Positions 9,464 to 18,619 of a stretch of DNA of 32,655 nucleotides are shown here, piece by piece. Below the pieces are notes generated by a model. The model made no database searches and had not been told where the DNA came from. It saw only the letters and a list, made by a program, of their open reading frames with translations. The first letter of the stretch is position 1. Each line of letters opens with the position of its first letter. The translations under genes were made by a program, and so were the position numbers. The DNA is from Candidatus Avibacteroides excrementipullorum (GTDB lineage: Bacteria > Bacteroidota > Bacteroidia > Bacteroidales > Bacteroidaceae): assembly GCA_018711405.1 (NCBI GenBank), contig DVIH01000134.1, positions 1 through 32,655 on the forward strand. Reading direction: 5' to 3'.

Positions 9464-10591
9464 TTAGTAATTTATGGTTATCGGCATGAGGAGCATGAGC
9501 AGGTCGCATCCTTTTTCCTGTTCGGCGGGTTTGATGACTCCGGCTCTCGATGGGTCGGTCAGTTCTATGGTCACGCTTTCCGAATCTATGTTGTTGAGGA
9601 TGTCGAGCATGGGCAATGCCTGGAAGCCGATGTGCATGTTCATGCCTTCATACTGGCATGGCACTGTCTCTTCCGCCGAAGTGGAGAAGTCCATGTCTTG
9701 CGACGAGAGTACTATTTTGTTGTTTTCTATGTTGAACCTTATCAGGTCGCTTGATGCTGCAAACAGCGACACCCTCCTCAACGCTCCTATGATGAGTTGT
9801 TTTTCCACCGTGATGATGTTGGGGCTGTTTTGCGGGATGACTGCGTTGTAGTTGGGGTATTTGCTTTCTATGAGGCGGCAGGTGAGGGTGTATTCTGCGA
9901 GTTTGAATACGGCGTTTTTGCTGTTGAATTTTATTTCAATGTTTTCCTCATCGTTGGCAAGTACTGATTTGAGCAGTGTGGCCGGTTTCTTTGCCAGGAT
10001 AAAGGCCGATTTGCCTTCGCTTTTGATCTGGTCGTATTTGTTTCTGACAAGTTTCCTTCCGTTGGTGGATACAATGGTGAGGTCTTCGGGTGTGATGTCG
10101 AAATATATGCCTGTCAGGACCCGTCTCAGGCTGTCGTCTCCTACTGCGAGCAGGCATTTCGATATGCCTTTCTGGAGTACATCGGCCGGTATGCTGAGGT
10201 TTACGGTGTTTTCATCGTCGGGGATTTCCGCTGTTTGCGGGTATTCGTCTGCCGATTGTCCCATCAGGTTGATTTGTCCGTTCAGGTAATTGATGGATAT
10301 GGCTAAGTCGCCGGGATTGAACGAGATGGAAACCGGCTGTTCCGGTATTTCTTTCAGTGCGTCCAATATGTGTTTTGCGGAGATGGCAAAGCTGCCGTCT
10401 TCATCGCATTCGTTGAGTTCGATGTATGTCTCCATAGTGTTTTCACTGTCGGAGGCGTTGATTGTCAGGTGTGTCCCTTTGGTCGTGAAAAGGAAGTTTT
10501 CGAGTATCTGTAGCGTAGGTCTGGAGTTGATGACCTTGCTTATGGCTTGCAGATGGGTGAACAGTGTATTGCTTGAAATAGTGAATCTCAT
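9464..10591 (-). CDS. dnaN: DNA polymerase III beta subunit (sliding clamp)
   Basis: MRFTISSNTLFTHLQAISKVINSRPTLQILENFLF...ends CDLLMLLMPITINY; typical DnaN. Confidence 0.97.
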   Translation of the reverse strand: MRFTISSNTLFTHLQAISKVINSRPTLQILENFLFTTKGTHLTINASDSENTMETYIELNECDEDGSFAISAKHILDALKEIPEQPVSISFNPGDLAISINYLNGQINLMGQSADEYPQTAEIPDDENTVNLSIPADVLQKGISKCLLAVGDDSLRRVLTGIYFDITPEDLTIVSTNGRKLVRNKYDQIKSEGKSAFILAKKPATLLKSVLANDEENIEIKFNSKNAVFKLAEYTLTCRLIESKYPNYNAVIPQNSPNIITVEKQLIIGALRRVSLFAASSDLIRFNIENNKIVLSSQDMDFSTSAEETVPCQYEGMNMHIGFQALPMLDILNNIDSESVTIELTDPSRAGVIKPAEQEKGCDLLMLLMPITINY

Positions 10592-10643
10592 AATGGTATG
10601 AATTTATTTTGTTGTTTTTCGTTGTTCGGAAATAAACACTATG

Positions 10644-10675
10644 CAAATATAAATATATAACATGAAATGTGCAAA
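10644..10675 (-). promoter_or_regulatory. Bacteroidota-type promoter for dnaN
   Basis: Minus strand TTTG-N20-TATATTTG (matches -33 TTTG / -7 TAnnTTTG). Confidence 0.7.
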
Positions 10676-10770
10676 CGCTTGCTCTTTTACGTTGGGAAGT
10701 TGTGTTTTTGAATGTTAAAACGGGACGGTCTTCGGTTTGCCCGGTTTGCCGTTTCCTTATGCATTGAAAA

Positions 10771-10851
10771 AGATCGGCTCGGTCTTCGGCAAAGATGGCG
10801 TACATCTTCGGGCAAGACCGAGCCGATCCCTGGCGGAGATGGCGCACATCC
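10771..10851 (-). repeat. Modular intergenic palindromic repeat, copy A
   Basis: Perfect 15-bp inverted repeat GATCGGCTCGGTCTT (10772-10786)/AAGACCGAGCCGATC (10814-10828); shares an exact 35-bp stretch with copy B and an 81-bp layout with copy C. Confidence 0.85.
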
Positions 10852-10899
10852 TTTGGCGCGTCATTTCCGCAAGGTGCACGGGCTGTGCGCCCGTGTCTG

Positions 10900-12081
10900 T
10901 CAGATTCTGTGTTTCAACAGGTTGGCTACCGATTTGTGGTATGAGTTTTCCAACCGGTAGTAGGTCTGCATGCTCTGGTAGATGTTGTTGCATTCGTTGA
11001 AAAAATCAATGAGCGATATTTCCCTGTGCTCGAATGCTTTTTCCAGAGTGTTCAGGCTTTCTTCAAACATGTCGGGCGAGAAACGTTGCATGGCTTCTTT
11101 CAGGCGGATGGCATCGTTGTAGTTGGCAGCCAGATCGTTCACTATCTTGTTGTGTGTGTCTTCTCTTTCGAGCGTGTTGACCAGCGATGCTGCTTTGGCG
11201 CGTTTCACGTTTCCTGCTTTTTCCCACAGCGGTATGGACATGCCTATCTCAAAGGCGTTGGATGTGGTTTCAAAACTTTTTTCCCTGATGTAGCTGATGT
11301 CGAATGACGGCAGCATGCGGTGTTTCTCCAGTCTCAATTCCTTTTTTGCGACTGTCTCCTGCAATGTGGATTTTACCGATGTGGCATCGGAGCTTATAGC
11401 TTCTTCGCTGAGTTCCGACAGCGGTGGCAGTATCTCCGCATTGTCATATTCGGTCGGGGCGGCGGTCAGTGCCATGCCGCCGTTGAGCGTGATGAGCGAG
11501 CGGAGGGTCTGTTCTTTTTGCGTGCTGTTCACCAGCAGTTCCGATTCGGCGTTGAGATATTCCAGTTCGGCTTTGTTCAGTTCTATGGTTGTGGCGCTGC
11601 CTTCTTGCATCTTCAGCCTGTAGAGTTCCATAATCTTTGCCGCGTTTTTCATTTTCATGTTCAGCATGGTGTTTTCTTTCTCTATCAGGATGAGGTCGAG
11701 GCACAGCATCTGTGCTTCGAGCAGTGTCTGCTGGCGGATTTCGTCATATTCAGCCCTGAGATATTCGCGTTGCGTGTTGTTCACGTTTCTCCTTTGGAAA
11801 TAGATGCTTGGGAAGTCGAATCCTTGTGTGACTTTTATTTCCTGTTCGCGTCCTGTAGAGGGGCTTTTCTCAAAGGCCTTTTTGTAGCTTACGGTGGGGT
11901 CGGGCAGTCTGTTGCCCAGTCTGGCCTCTATCAGCTTTGCTTCTTTCGTGCTGTTTGCCGCCCTGATTGCTATGTTGTTTTTTTCTATTTCAGCCAATGC
12001 GTCTTTCACTGTCTGCGAGCGGGCCATGCCCGAGAAAAGCATCAGCGGCAGTGCCATTAAGATGATATATGTCTTGTTCAT
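10900..12081 (-). CDS. TolC family outer membrane efflux protein (CusC-like)
   Basis: Signal peptide; TVKDALAEIEKNNIAIRAANSTKEAKLIEARLGNRLPDPTVSYKKAF; start overlaps the RND pump stop by 4 bp. Confidence 0.88.
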   Translation of the reverse strand: MNKTYIILMALPLMLFSGMARSQTVKDALAEIEKNNIAIRAANSTKEAKLIEARLGNRLPDPTVSYKKAFEKSPSTGREQEIKVTQGFDFPSIYFQRRNVNNTQREYLRAEYDEIRQQTLLEAQMLCLDLILIEKENTMLNMKMKNAAKIMELYRLKMQEGSATTIELNKAELEYLNAESELLVNSTQKEQTLRSLITLNGGMALTAAPTEYDNAEILPPLSELSEEAISSDATSVKSTLQETVAKKELRLEKHRMLPSFDISYIREKSFETTSNAFEIGMSIPLWEKAGNVKRAKAASLVNTLEREDTHNKIVNDLAANYNDAIRLKEAMQRFSPDMFEESLNTLEKAFEHREISLIDFFNECNNIYQSMQTYYRLENSYHKSVANLLKHRI

Positions 12082-15000
12082 TTTACTGTTCCTTTCCTTT
12101 TGTTGGTTATTTCGTAGATTACCGGTACGATGAAGCCGTTGAGTATGGTGGATGTTATTAGTCCTCCCAATATGACTTTTGCCATAGGGCTTTGAATCTC
12201 GTTGCCGGGCAGGTCTCCGTTGATGGCCAGAGGTATCAGTGCCAAAGCTGATGACAAGGCTGTCATGAGTATGGGGTTGAGACGTTCTGCCGAAGACTTC
12301 ATGATGCTTGCCCTCAGGCTCATGCCTTCTTCCTGCATGTGTTGGTAACCGGTTATCAGCAACATGCCGTTGCGGGTGGTGATGCCGAAGAGCGATATGA
12401 ATCCGATTATGGCCGGTATGCTCATCTCGCCTTCAGTGAGATATATGGAGAATACTCCTCCGATGAGTGCCAGCGGCAGGTTGATGAGTATTATGGCCGA
12501 GAGTTTCACGCTCTTGAAGTCCATGTACAGCAGCAGGAATATGATGAGTAGCGAGAATGCCGATGCGAATACAAGTATCTTCGATGCGGCCTGCTCGCTT
12601 TCAAACTGGCCTCCGTATTCTATGTGGTAGTCTTCGGGCAATGTTATTTTTTCATTTACGATGTCGCGGATGTCGTTCACCACGCTGCCTACATCTCTGC
12701 CCGATGTATTGGCCGATATTACTATCTTTCTTTTTACGTTTTCGCGGCTGATTGTGTTCGGTCCCATTGCCGAAGTCACGTTTGCCACATAGTACAGCGG
12801 CACCTTGCCTATGGAAGAATCTATCATCAGGCCTTTTATCTTTTCTATTTTGTCTTTCTCGCTGTGTTTGGCCTTTACTGTCAGGTCGAAAGACTTCCCG
12901 TCGGTATATACTTGCGATACGACTTCTCCTGCCATGTTGACTCTGACGAATTGGGCAAAGTCGGCAAGCGATATGCCATATCTGGCAAGCATCTCTCTTT
13001 TCGGGGTTATCTTTATCTGCGGTCTGTCTATCAGCTGTTCCACATTCAGGTCGGCTATGCCTTCCACGCTTTCTATGTTGTTGCGTATCTCGTTGGCCAG
13101 CTTGTACATCGTTTCCAGGTCGTTGCCGAACAGTTTTATGGCTATGCTGGCTTTGGTGCCCGACAGCATGGCGTCTATCCTGTGCGATATGGGCTGGCCT
13201 ATCTCTACCATTGCACCGCTTATGGACGAGAGCTTTGTGCGTATCTCGTGCACTACCTCTTCACGGCTCCTGTCTTTAAGCTCGAACGGTGCTTCTATTT
13301 CAGACGTGTTTACCCCGAGTGCATGTTCGTCCAGTTCGGCGCGGCCTGTTTTTCTTGCCACAGTCTTTATTTCAGGCACGGTGAGCAGCAGTTCTTCCGC
13401 CCGCCGTCCTATTTCATCGGATTCTTCGAGCGAGATGCCCGGCAGGCTGCTTATGTTTATCGTGAAAGAACCTTCGTTGAACGGTGGCAGGAAGTTCCTT
13501 CCCAGATTGCACAGGCAGATTATGGCTGCAATGAAAAGCGCGGTGGTAGAGCCGAGCAGCACTTTCTTATGGGAGAGAGCCTTTTCGAGCAAAACGGAGT
13601 AATGCTTTTTTATGAACAAGGAAACCAAAGACTCTTTCATCACTTTCTCCTTTTTGTTTCTCAGCAAATAGCTGCACAATACCGGTGTGAGCGTCATAGC
13701 TACTATCGTGGATGCTGCAAGGGCTACGATGAATGCGATGCCGAGCGGTACGAGCATGCGTCCTTCCATGCCGCTCAGGAAAAACAGCGGCATGAAGCTG
13801 GCTATGATTATCAGTGTGGAGTTGAGTATGGGTTTTCTGACTTCACGCGATGCATCGTATACCACAGTCAGCACAGGTTTCCTTTCTCCTTTGGGCAACA
13901 TCATGTTTTCCCGTATGTGCCTGTACACGTTTTCCACATCGACAATGGAATCGTCTACCAACGAGCCTATGGCTATGGCCATACCTCCCAGACTCATAGT
14001 GTTGATGCTGAGCCCGAAGAGATGCAGCACCAATATGGATATGAGCAATGACAGCGGCAGCGTGACAAGCGATATGACTGTGGTGCGCACGTTGGCGAGA
14101 AACAGAAACAGTACTATGACTACGAAGAATGCTCCTTCGTAGAGCGCTTGTTTGATGTTTCCTATTGAGTTTTCTATGAAATTGCTCTGTTTGAATATGT
14201 CGGTGTAGACTTTCACGTCTTGCGGCATGGATTTTTGCAGGTCTTTCATGGCTGCCTCCAGCTTTTCGGTCAATTCCAGCGTGTTGGTCTCCGGTTGTTT
14301 TGTGACGGTGACGAGCACTGCGTTTTTCCCTCTTACGGAAGCCGTTCCCAGTTTCGGCTCCTGATAGCCTATCTTCACTTCAGCCACATCGCGCAGCAAC
14401 ACCGGCATGTCTCCGACTTTTTTGACAAGGGCGGTGGATAGCTGTTCTATATCGGTGGTCGACAGCATCCCGCGAACTATGTATTCGTTGCCGTATTCGT
14501 ATATGACACCTCCGTTTTCATTTCTGTTCATCTCTTCGGTCACAGCCATGACTTCCTGCAGGGTGACGCCGTAATGTTTCATCTTGCCGTGATCCAGCAA
14601 AATCTGAAATTCCTTGACATCTCCGCCGAGCACGGCTACTTGGGCCACTCCTCCGGTTGACAGCAGTCTCGGGCGTATTGTCCAGTCGGCCAATGTTCTC
14701 AGATCCATCATAGATGTGCTGTCGGCTGTGAGGCCTATTATAAGCACTTCGCCGAGTATGGACGACTGCGGTCCCATGACGGGACGGTTTACGTTGTCGG
14801 GCAATTCTTCCGATACGGTAGCCAGTCGTTCCGACACTATTTGCCGGGCGAGATATACATCGGTGTCCCAATCGAATTCCACCCATACTATGGAGAATCC
14901 GTTAGTTGATGATGAGCGTACTCTTCTTACTCCGGCTGCTCCGTTTATGGAAGTTTCTATGGGGAATGTGACGAGTTGTTCCACCTCTTCGGCTGCCAGA

Positions 15001-15164
15001 CCGGATGCCTCAGTCATGACCACTACGGTAGGTGCATTCAGATCGGGGAATACATCGACTTCCGTCCTCGATGTGACGAAAATTCCGGCAACCATCAGCA
15101 AGATGGAGGCCGTCAGTATGATGAGGCGGTTGTGGAGGGAATAGTAAATGATTTTATTCAGCAT
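12078..15164 (-). CDS. CusA/CzcA family heavy-metal efflux RND transporter
   Basis: 1028 aa; SRTEVDVFPDLNAPTVVVMTEASGLAAEEVEQLVTFPIE...GMAIAIGSLVDDSIVDVENVYRH. Confidence 0.95.
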   Translation of the reverse strand: MLNKIIYYSLHNRLIILTASILLMVAGIFVTSRTEVDVFPDLNAPTVVVMTEASGLAAEEVEQLVTFPIETSINGAAGVRRVRSSSTNGFSIVWVEFDWDTDVYLARQIVSERLATVSEELPDNVNRPVMGPQSSILGEVLIIGLTADSTSMMDLRTLADWTIRPRLLSTGGVAQVAVLGGDVKEFQILLDHGKMKHYGVTLQEVMAVTEEMNRNENGGVIYEYGNEYIVRGMLSTTDIEQLSTALVKKVGDMPVLLRDVAEVKIGYQEPKLGTASVRGKNAVLVTVTKQPETNTLELTEKLEAAMKDLQKSMPQDVKVYTDIFKQSNFIENSIGNIKQALYEGAFFVVIVLFLFLANVRTTVISLVTLPLSLLISILVLHLFGLSINTMSLGGMAIAIGSLVDDSIVDVENVYRHIRENMMLPKGERKPVLTVVYDASREVRKPILNSTLIIIASFMPLFFLSGMEGRMLVPLGIAFIVALAASTIVAMTLTPVLCSYLLRNKKEKVMKESLVSLFIKKHYSVLLEKALSHKKVLLGSTTALFIAAIICLCNLGRNFLPPFNEGSFTINISSLPGISLEESDEIGRRAEELLLTVPEIKTVARKTGRAELDEHALGVNTSEIEAPFELKDRSREEVVHEIRTKLSSISGAMVEIGQPISHRIDAMLSGTKASIAIKLFGNDLETMYKLANEIRNNIESVEGIADLNVEQLIDRPQIKITPKREMLARYGISLADFAQFVRVNMAGEVVSQVYTDGKSFDLTVKAKHSEKDKIEKIKGLMIDSSIGKVPLYYVANVTSAMGPNTISRENVKRKIVISANTSGRDVGSVVNDIRDIVNEKITLPEDYHIEYGGQFESEQAASKILVFASAFSLLIIFLLLYMDFKSVKLSAIILINLPLALIGGVFSIYLTEGEMSIPAIIGFISLFGITTRNGMLLITGYQHMQEEGMSLRASIMKSSAERLNPILMTALSSALALIPLAINGDLPGNEIQSPMAKVILGGLITSTILNGFIVPVIYEITNKRKGTVK

Positions 15165-15182
15165 GACGTTTTTCCTCCGTTT

Positions 15183-16358
15183 TTAATGTTCGTGGGTATG
15201 GGCGGGTATGGTGTGGGAGGCAGACTCCAGTTTTATCTGATATGCTCCTTCGGTCACTATATTGTCTCCGGGAGTTATGCCTGAAAGGATCTGCACCATT
15301 TTCCCATTGTCATTGCCCAATGTGACTTCCTGCTTTTTATACGAATCTTCGCATGTCTTCTTGTATACGAAGAAATGTCCTTGTTCTTCGCTTATGGCTG
15401 TTACGGGCAGGGAGATTACGTCTTTCAGCGGAGTTGAAATCAGATAGATTTCCGCGTAAGTGCCGGGTATGATATTGCCTGTATTGTTGAATTCAAATGT
15501 GACAGGGATGTATACTGACGATTCATCTACAGATTTCCCGGATGAAATCAGTTTGCCCGACATTTTTCCCAATTCATAGACTTTGTTGTCATACGAAGTT
15601 GTGAAGTTGGCGGAAGATATGTTGGGCAAAGCATAAAGGTCTCTTTCCGAAACGTCTGCGCGCAGGTATAGTTTCTGTGTCTGAGTTACGGTCATTATGG
15701 CTTGTCCCGACTGTACGTATTCCCCGTTTTTCACGAGAAAGTTTTTCACATATCCGTTTATGCTGGGTGCGACCGACAGTCCGTCTTTGCATTTACGGCG
15801 CATTAATGTCTCATAGTCTATTTTGGCCTGTTCGTATTCTTGCTTGGCATCATTGTATTCCTTTTCCGATATGATGTTGTCTTTGACCAGTACGCTTGCC
15901 CTGTCAAATTCTTTTTTTGCTATTTCATATCTCACTTCTATGTAGTCCGGCTTGTTGGTTCCGACAGTCTTTTTTGTCGTAATGTGTGCTATGCATCCGT
16001 CTTGTCTTACTCGGCTGCCTTCCGATATGTTGTCGATGAATATGACATTGCCTTCTGTCGGGGCAGTTATTGTCTGTTCGTTGCCTATGGCCGGAAGTAT
16101 TTTCCCGCTTGTCTTTATGATTTCATTGAAGTTGCCCGGAGTGACTATAGAGCTTTTTATGCCGGCTTCGATGGCTTTTTCTTTGCTGATTATTATTTCA
16201 TCCGGAGAGTGCGCACCTTCTTCATCGTTGTGGGCTGCTCCGTCTGTGTGTATGTCTTCTTCGGAATGTATTTCAGTATGTATGTCTTGTTTTGAATTGT
16301 TGCATGCGGCCATGATTGTTGTGAACAGCAACAATCCGGCGTAATAAATTATTTTCAT
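15183..16358 (-). CDS. Efflux RND periplasmic adaptor (CusB-like) with His-rich N- and C-termini
   Basis: Lipobox MAACNNS; HTEIHSEEDIHTDGAAHNDEEGAH; barrel-sandwich motifs; ends HTIPAHTHEH. Confidence 0.92.
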   Translation of the reverse strand: MKIIYYAGLLLFTTIMAACNNSKQDIHTEIHSEEDIHTDGAAHNDEEGAHSPDEIIISKEKAIEAGIKSSIVTPGNFNEIIKTSGKILPAIGNEQTITAPTEGNVIFIDNISEGSRVRQDGCIAHITTKKTVGTNKPDYIEVRYEIAKKEFDRASVLVKDNIISEKEYNDAKQEYEQAKIDYETLMRRKCKDGLSVAPSINGYVKNFLVKNGEYVQSGQAIMTVTQTQKLYLRADVSERDLYALPNISSANFTTSYDNKVYELGKMSGKLISSGKSVDESSVYIPVTFEFNNTGNIIPGTYAEIYLISTPLKDVISLPVTAISEEQGHFFVYKKTCEDSYKKQEVTLGNDNGKMVQILSGITPGDNIVTEGAYQIKLESASHTIPAHTHEH

Positions 16359-16430
16359 AATAAATACGTTAATTGAAATGTTAGCGAAATGCCTACAGCT
16401 GGTTGGCGGCAGGTGTTTTTTATTGGAAAG

Positions 16431-16838
16431 TTATTTTATTGTCTGTACCGATACGGGTGGTGCCCTGAGCGTAAGCCCTGTAGTGCATTGGCTTGTAATG
16501 TGTGTACTGTATGCTGGTATTATGATGTCTGATATTGTCCCTGCCCGGCAAATGGCGGGATTGTCGTAAACGTCGGCATGCATTGTTACGCAATGTGCCA
16601 ACGTATTTTTTTCTTTAGTCTGTTTATGTTTTTTTATTTGCTGCTTGCCCGGAATGCGGATGTTGAAATTGGATATGCTGCAACTACCGTCGCATTTGCC
16701 GGATGTGCCGTTCGTTGCCTGCCTGTCGGCAAGCAGGCAGATCCTATCGTCATGATGATGATGGGGATATACTGTAGCTATTGTCATTACGGTGCATGAC
16801 AACAGCATGAAAAATATTATGTAATATCTGTTCCTCAT
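16431..16838 (-). CDS. Small His-rich membrane-anchored protein, possible metal-binding accessory of the efflux operon
   Basis: MRNRYYIIFFMLLSCTVMTIATVYPHHHHDDRICLLAD...; start chosen downstream of the -7 element at 16872-16879. Confidence 0.65.
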   Translation of the reverse strand: MRNRYYIIFFMLLSCTVMTIATVYPHHHHDDRICLLADRQATNGTSGKCDGSCSISNFNIRIPGKQQIKKHKQTKEKNTLAHCVTMHADVYDNPAICRAGTISDIIIPAYSTHITSQCTTGLTLRAPPVSVQTIK

Positions 16839-16871
16839 CAGTTGAAATAGGAGTTTGGTCCGTGCCGGATG

Positions 16872-16879
16872 CAAATTTA
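16872..16879 (-). promoter_or_regulatory. -7 element for the efflux operon
   Basis: Minus strand TAAATTTG (TAnnTTTG) 33 bp upstream of the chosen start. Confidence 0.5.
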
Positions 16880-16946
16880 ATGCATTATTGCATGCAACCA
16901 AGTTGCAAACACGTTTTTTCCAAAAGCTTTTTCGGTGTTGCTGATT

Positions 16947-16977
16947 TTTGTCTTCTTGAATAAAGTCCGTATCTTTG
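16947..16977 (+). promoter_or_regulatory. Bacteroidota promoter for the AraC pair
   Basis: TTTG (16947-16950)-N19-TATCTTTG (16970-16977). Confidence 0.8.
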
Positions 16978-16997
16978 ACATATAAATAAGTATAGGC

Positions 16998-17891
16998 ATG
17001 AGAGTAAAGGATATATCTACGATAGACTACGATGAAGTTATAGAAAGATACAACTATGATGATGAATACAATAATGAAATAGCGATATTCAGGGATGCGT
17101 CTTTTTCGCGGAACGTGTTGTCAGACAAGCCCACAAGACTTGACATGATGGTTTTCGCTTTCTGCACGAAAGGAGTTGCGGAGTTTCAGATAAACCTGAA
17201 AAGCTACATTATAGAGTCCGGAGACATGGTTATACTTTTTCCCGGACAGATAGTGTACAACAAGGATGCTTCTGTGGAGAATTGCATACTTATCTCAGTG
17301 TCGAGAAAACTGATGGAGTCGCTTGTGCCTGCCAACAAAAGCCTGATGAACCTTGTCTTCTACATATTCGAAAATCCTGTCATTAAGATAGACAAAAAGG
17401 GGGAGGCCATGATCAATGGATACATAGATTTCATGTTGGAAAGGATAAAGGATTTCAAATCGGGCAATACGGCCTATGGCAATGAGATAATAACCGGGTT
17501 GGGCATCGCGTTGTTCTATGAAGTCATCGACATAGTGAGGAAGAAAGCCGAATTCAATGACAAACCGCTGAACAGAAAGCATGAGATATTGAGGCGTTTT
17601 CTAAAACTTCTGGCAGAATATTACAACGAAAACAGGACTGTGGCGTTTTATGCCGACAAGATGTGCATGAGTCCGAAACATTTGTCGCATGTCATAAAGG
17701 AACTGACAGGAAAGACCGTCGGGACATGGATAGATGACCATGTGATAATGGAGGCAAAGGTGCTGTTGAAATCATCGAACATGTCTGTGCAGGAAATAGC
17801 CCACCTTTTGAATTTCAGCACGCAGTCGTTTTTCGGAAAATATTTCAAAAAGAGGACGGGAATGAGACCCGGAGAATATAGGAACTCATGA
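16998..17891 (+). CDS. AraC family transcriptional regulator with N-terminal cupin-like domain
   Basis: C-terminal HTH: FYADKMCMSPKHLSHVIKELTGKTVGTWIDDHVIMEAKVLLKSSNMSVQEIAHLLNFSTQSFFGKYFKKRTGMRPGEYR. Confidence 0.93.
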   Translation: MRVKDISTIDYDEVIERYNYDDEYNNEIAIFRDASFSRNVLSDKPTRLDMMVFAFCTKGVAEFQINLKSYIIESGDMVILFPGQIVYNKDASVENCILISVSRKLMESLVPANKSLMNLVFYIFENPVIKIDKKGEAMINGYIDFMLERIKDFKSGNTAYGNEIITGLGIALFYEVIDIVRKKAEFNDKPLNRKHEILRRFLKLLAEYYNENRTVAFYADKMCMSPKHLSHVIKELTGKTVGTWIDDHVIMEAKVLLKSSNMSVQEIAHLLNFSTQSFFGKYFKKRTGMRPGEYRNS

Positions 17892-18484
17892 ACAGGAGCG
17901 GAGGAAAAGAAACGGGAGTCGGAGTCTGCCTGCATATAAAGAATATGGTGTGCGACAGATGTGTAATGGCAGTGAGGGAACTGTTCGCTTCGTTGGACAT
18001 AAAAGTCAGTTCGGTGACACTCGGGTGTGTGGCACTGGCAGAACCGGTAGATGAAGCCACGTTTGGCCGGATAAAGGAAAGGCTGGTGGCTCTGGGCTTT
18101 GAGCTTATAGACGACAAGAGACTGATGCTGGCAGAGCAAATCAAGAATGAAATCATAAGGATAGTGCATCACGGCAACGGACTGTTGAATGAAAACCTGT
18201 CGGAGCATCTGCAACGTGCCTGCAACTATGAATACAGCACTTTGAGCAAGGTGTTTTCGGACGTTACGGGCATGACTGTGGAAAAATATTTCATAGCGCA
18301 GAAGATAGAGAAAGTGAAAGAACTCCTGGACTATGATGAATTGTCGTTGAACCAGATTGCCGACAGACTGTGCTATTCCAGTGCGGCCCACCTTAGCGGA
18401 CAGTTCAAAAGCGTGACAGGCATGACTCCAACGGAATACAAGAAACTGAAGGTGAAGAGCCGGACTCCGATTGATAAAATCTGA
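17888..18484 (+). CDS. HMA-AraC fusion regulator
   Basis: N-terminal HMA-like HIKNMVCDRCVMAVRELFASLDI with CxxC; C-terminal AraC HTH YDELSLNQIADRLCYSSAAHLSGQFKSVTGMTPTEYKKL; ATGA overlap with the previous CDS. Confidence 0.88.
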   Translation: MNRSGGKETGVGVCLHIKNMVCDRCVMAVRELFASLDIKVSSVTLGCVALAEPVDEATFGRIKERLVALGFELIDDKRLMLAEQIKNEIIRIVHHGNGLLNENLSEHLQRACNYEYSTLSKVFSDVTGMTVEKYFIAQKIEKVKELLDYDELSLNQIADRLCYSSAAHLSGQFKSVTGMTPTEYKKLKVKSRTPIDKI

Positions 18485-18492
18485 ATTAATCC

Positions 18493-18523
18493 TTTGATAA
18501 TTCATGCCTTTGTGATATATTCG
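18493..18523 (+). promoter_or_regulatory. Possible promoter for 18620..20524
   Basis: TTTG (18493-18496)-N19-TATATTCG (one mismatch to TAnnTTTG). Confidence 0.5.
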
Positions 18524-18619
18524 CAGGGACAATTTCCGGAATGTTTCATGATATGATGTCCGGTTTTTATGTTTTCCATGAAAAGAGAAAATCAGTAGTA
18601 ACTTAAAATTAATATTAAG

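Noticed and set aside
10443-10847. ORF with peptide RQGSARSCPKMYAI shared with ORF 20528..20722 (RPGSARSCPKMYAI), suggesting a conserved small protein
   Set aside because: The shared peptide is just the translation of the intergenic DNA repeat; the frames run into dnaN or non-repeat sequence and have no independent coding support.
12624-14051. 475-aa plus-strand ORF antisense to the RND pump
   Set aside because: Low-complexity antisense translation rich in Y/H/F/C; the opposite strand encodes a clear CusA-type protein.
16839-16901. Longer N-terminus of the His-rich protein
   Set aside because: It covers the -7 element TAAATTTG and would place 21 residues before the membrane segment.
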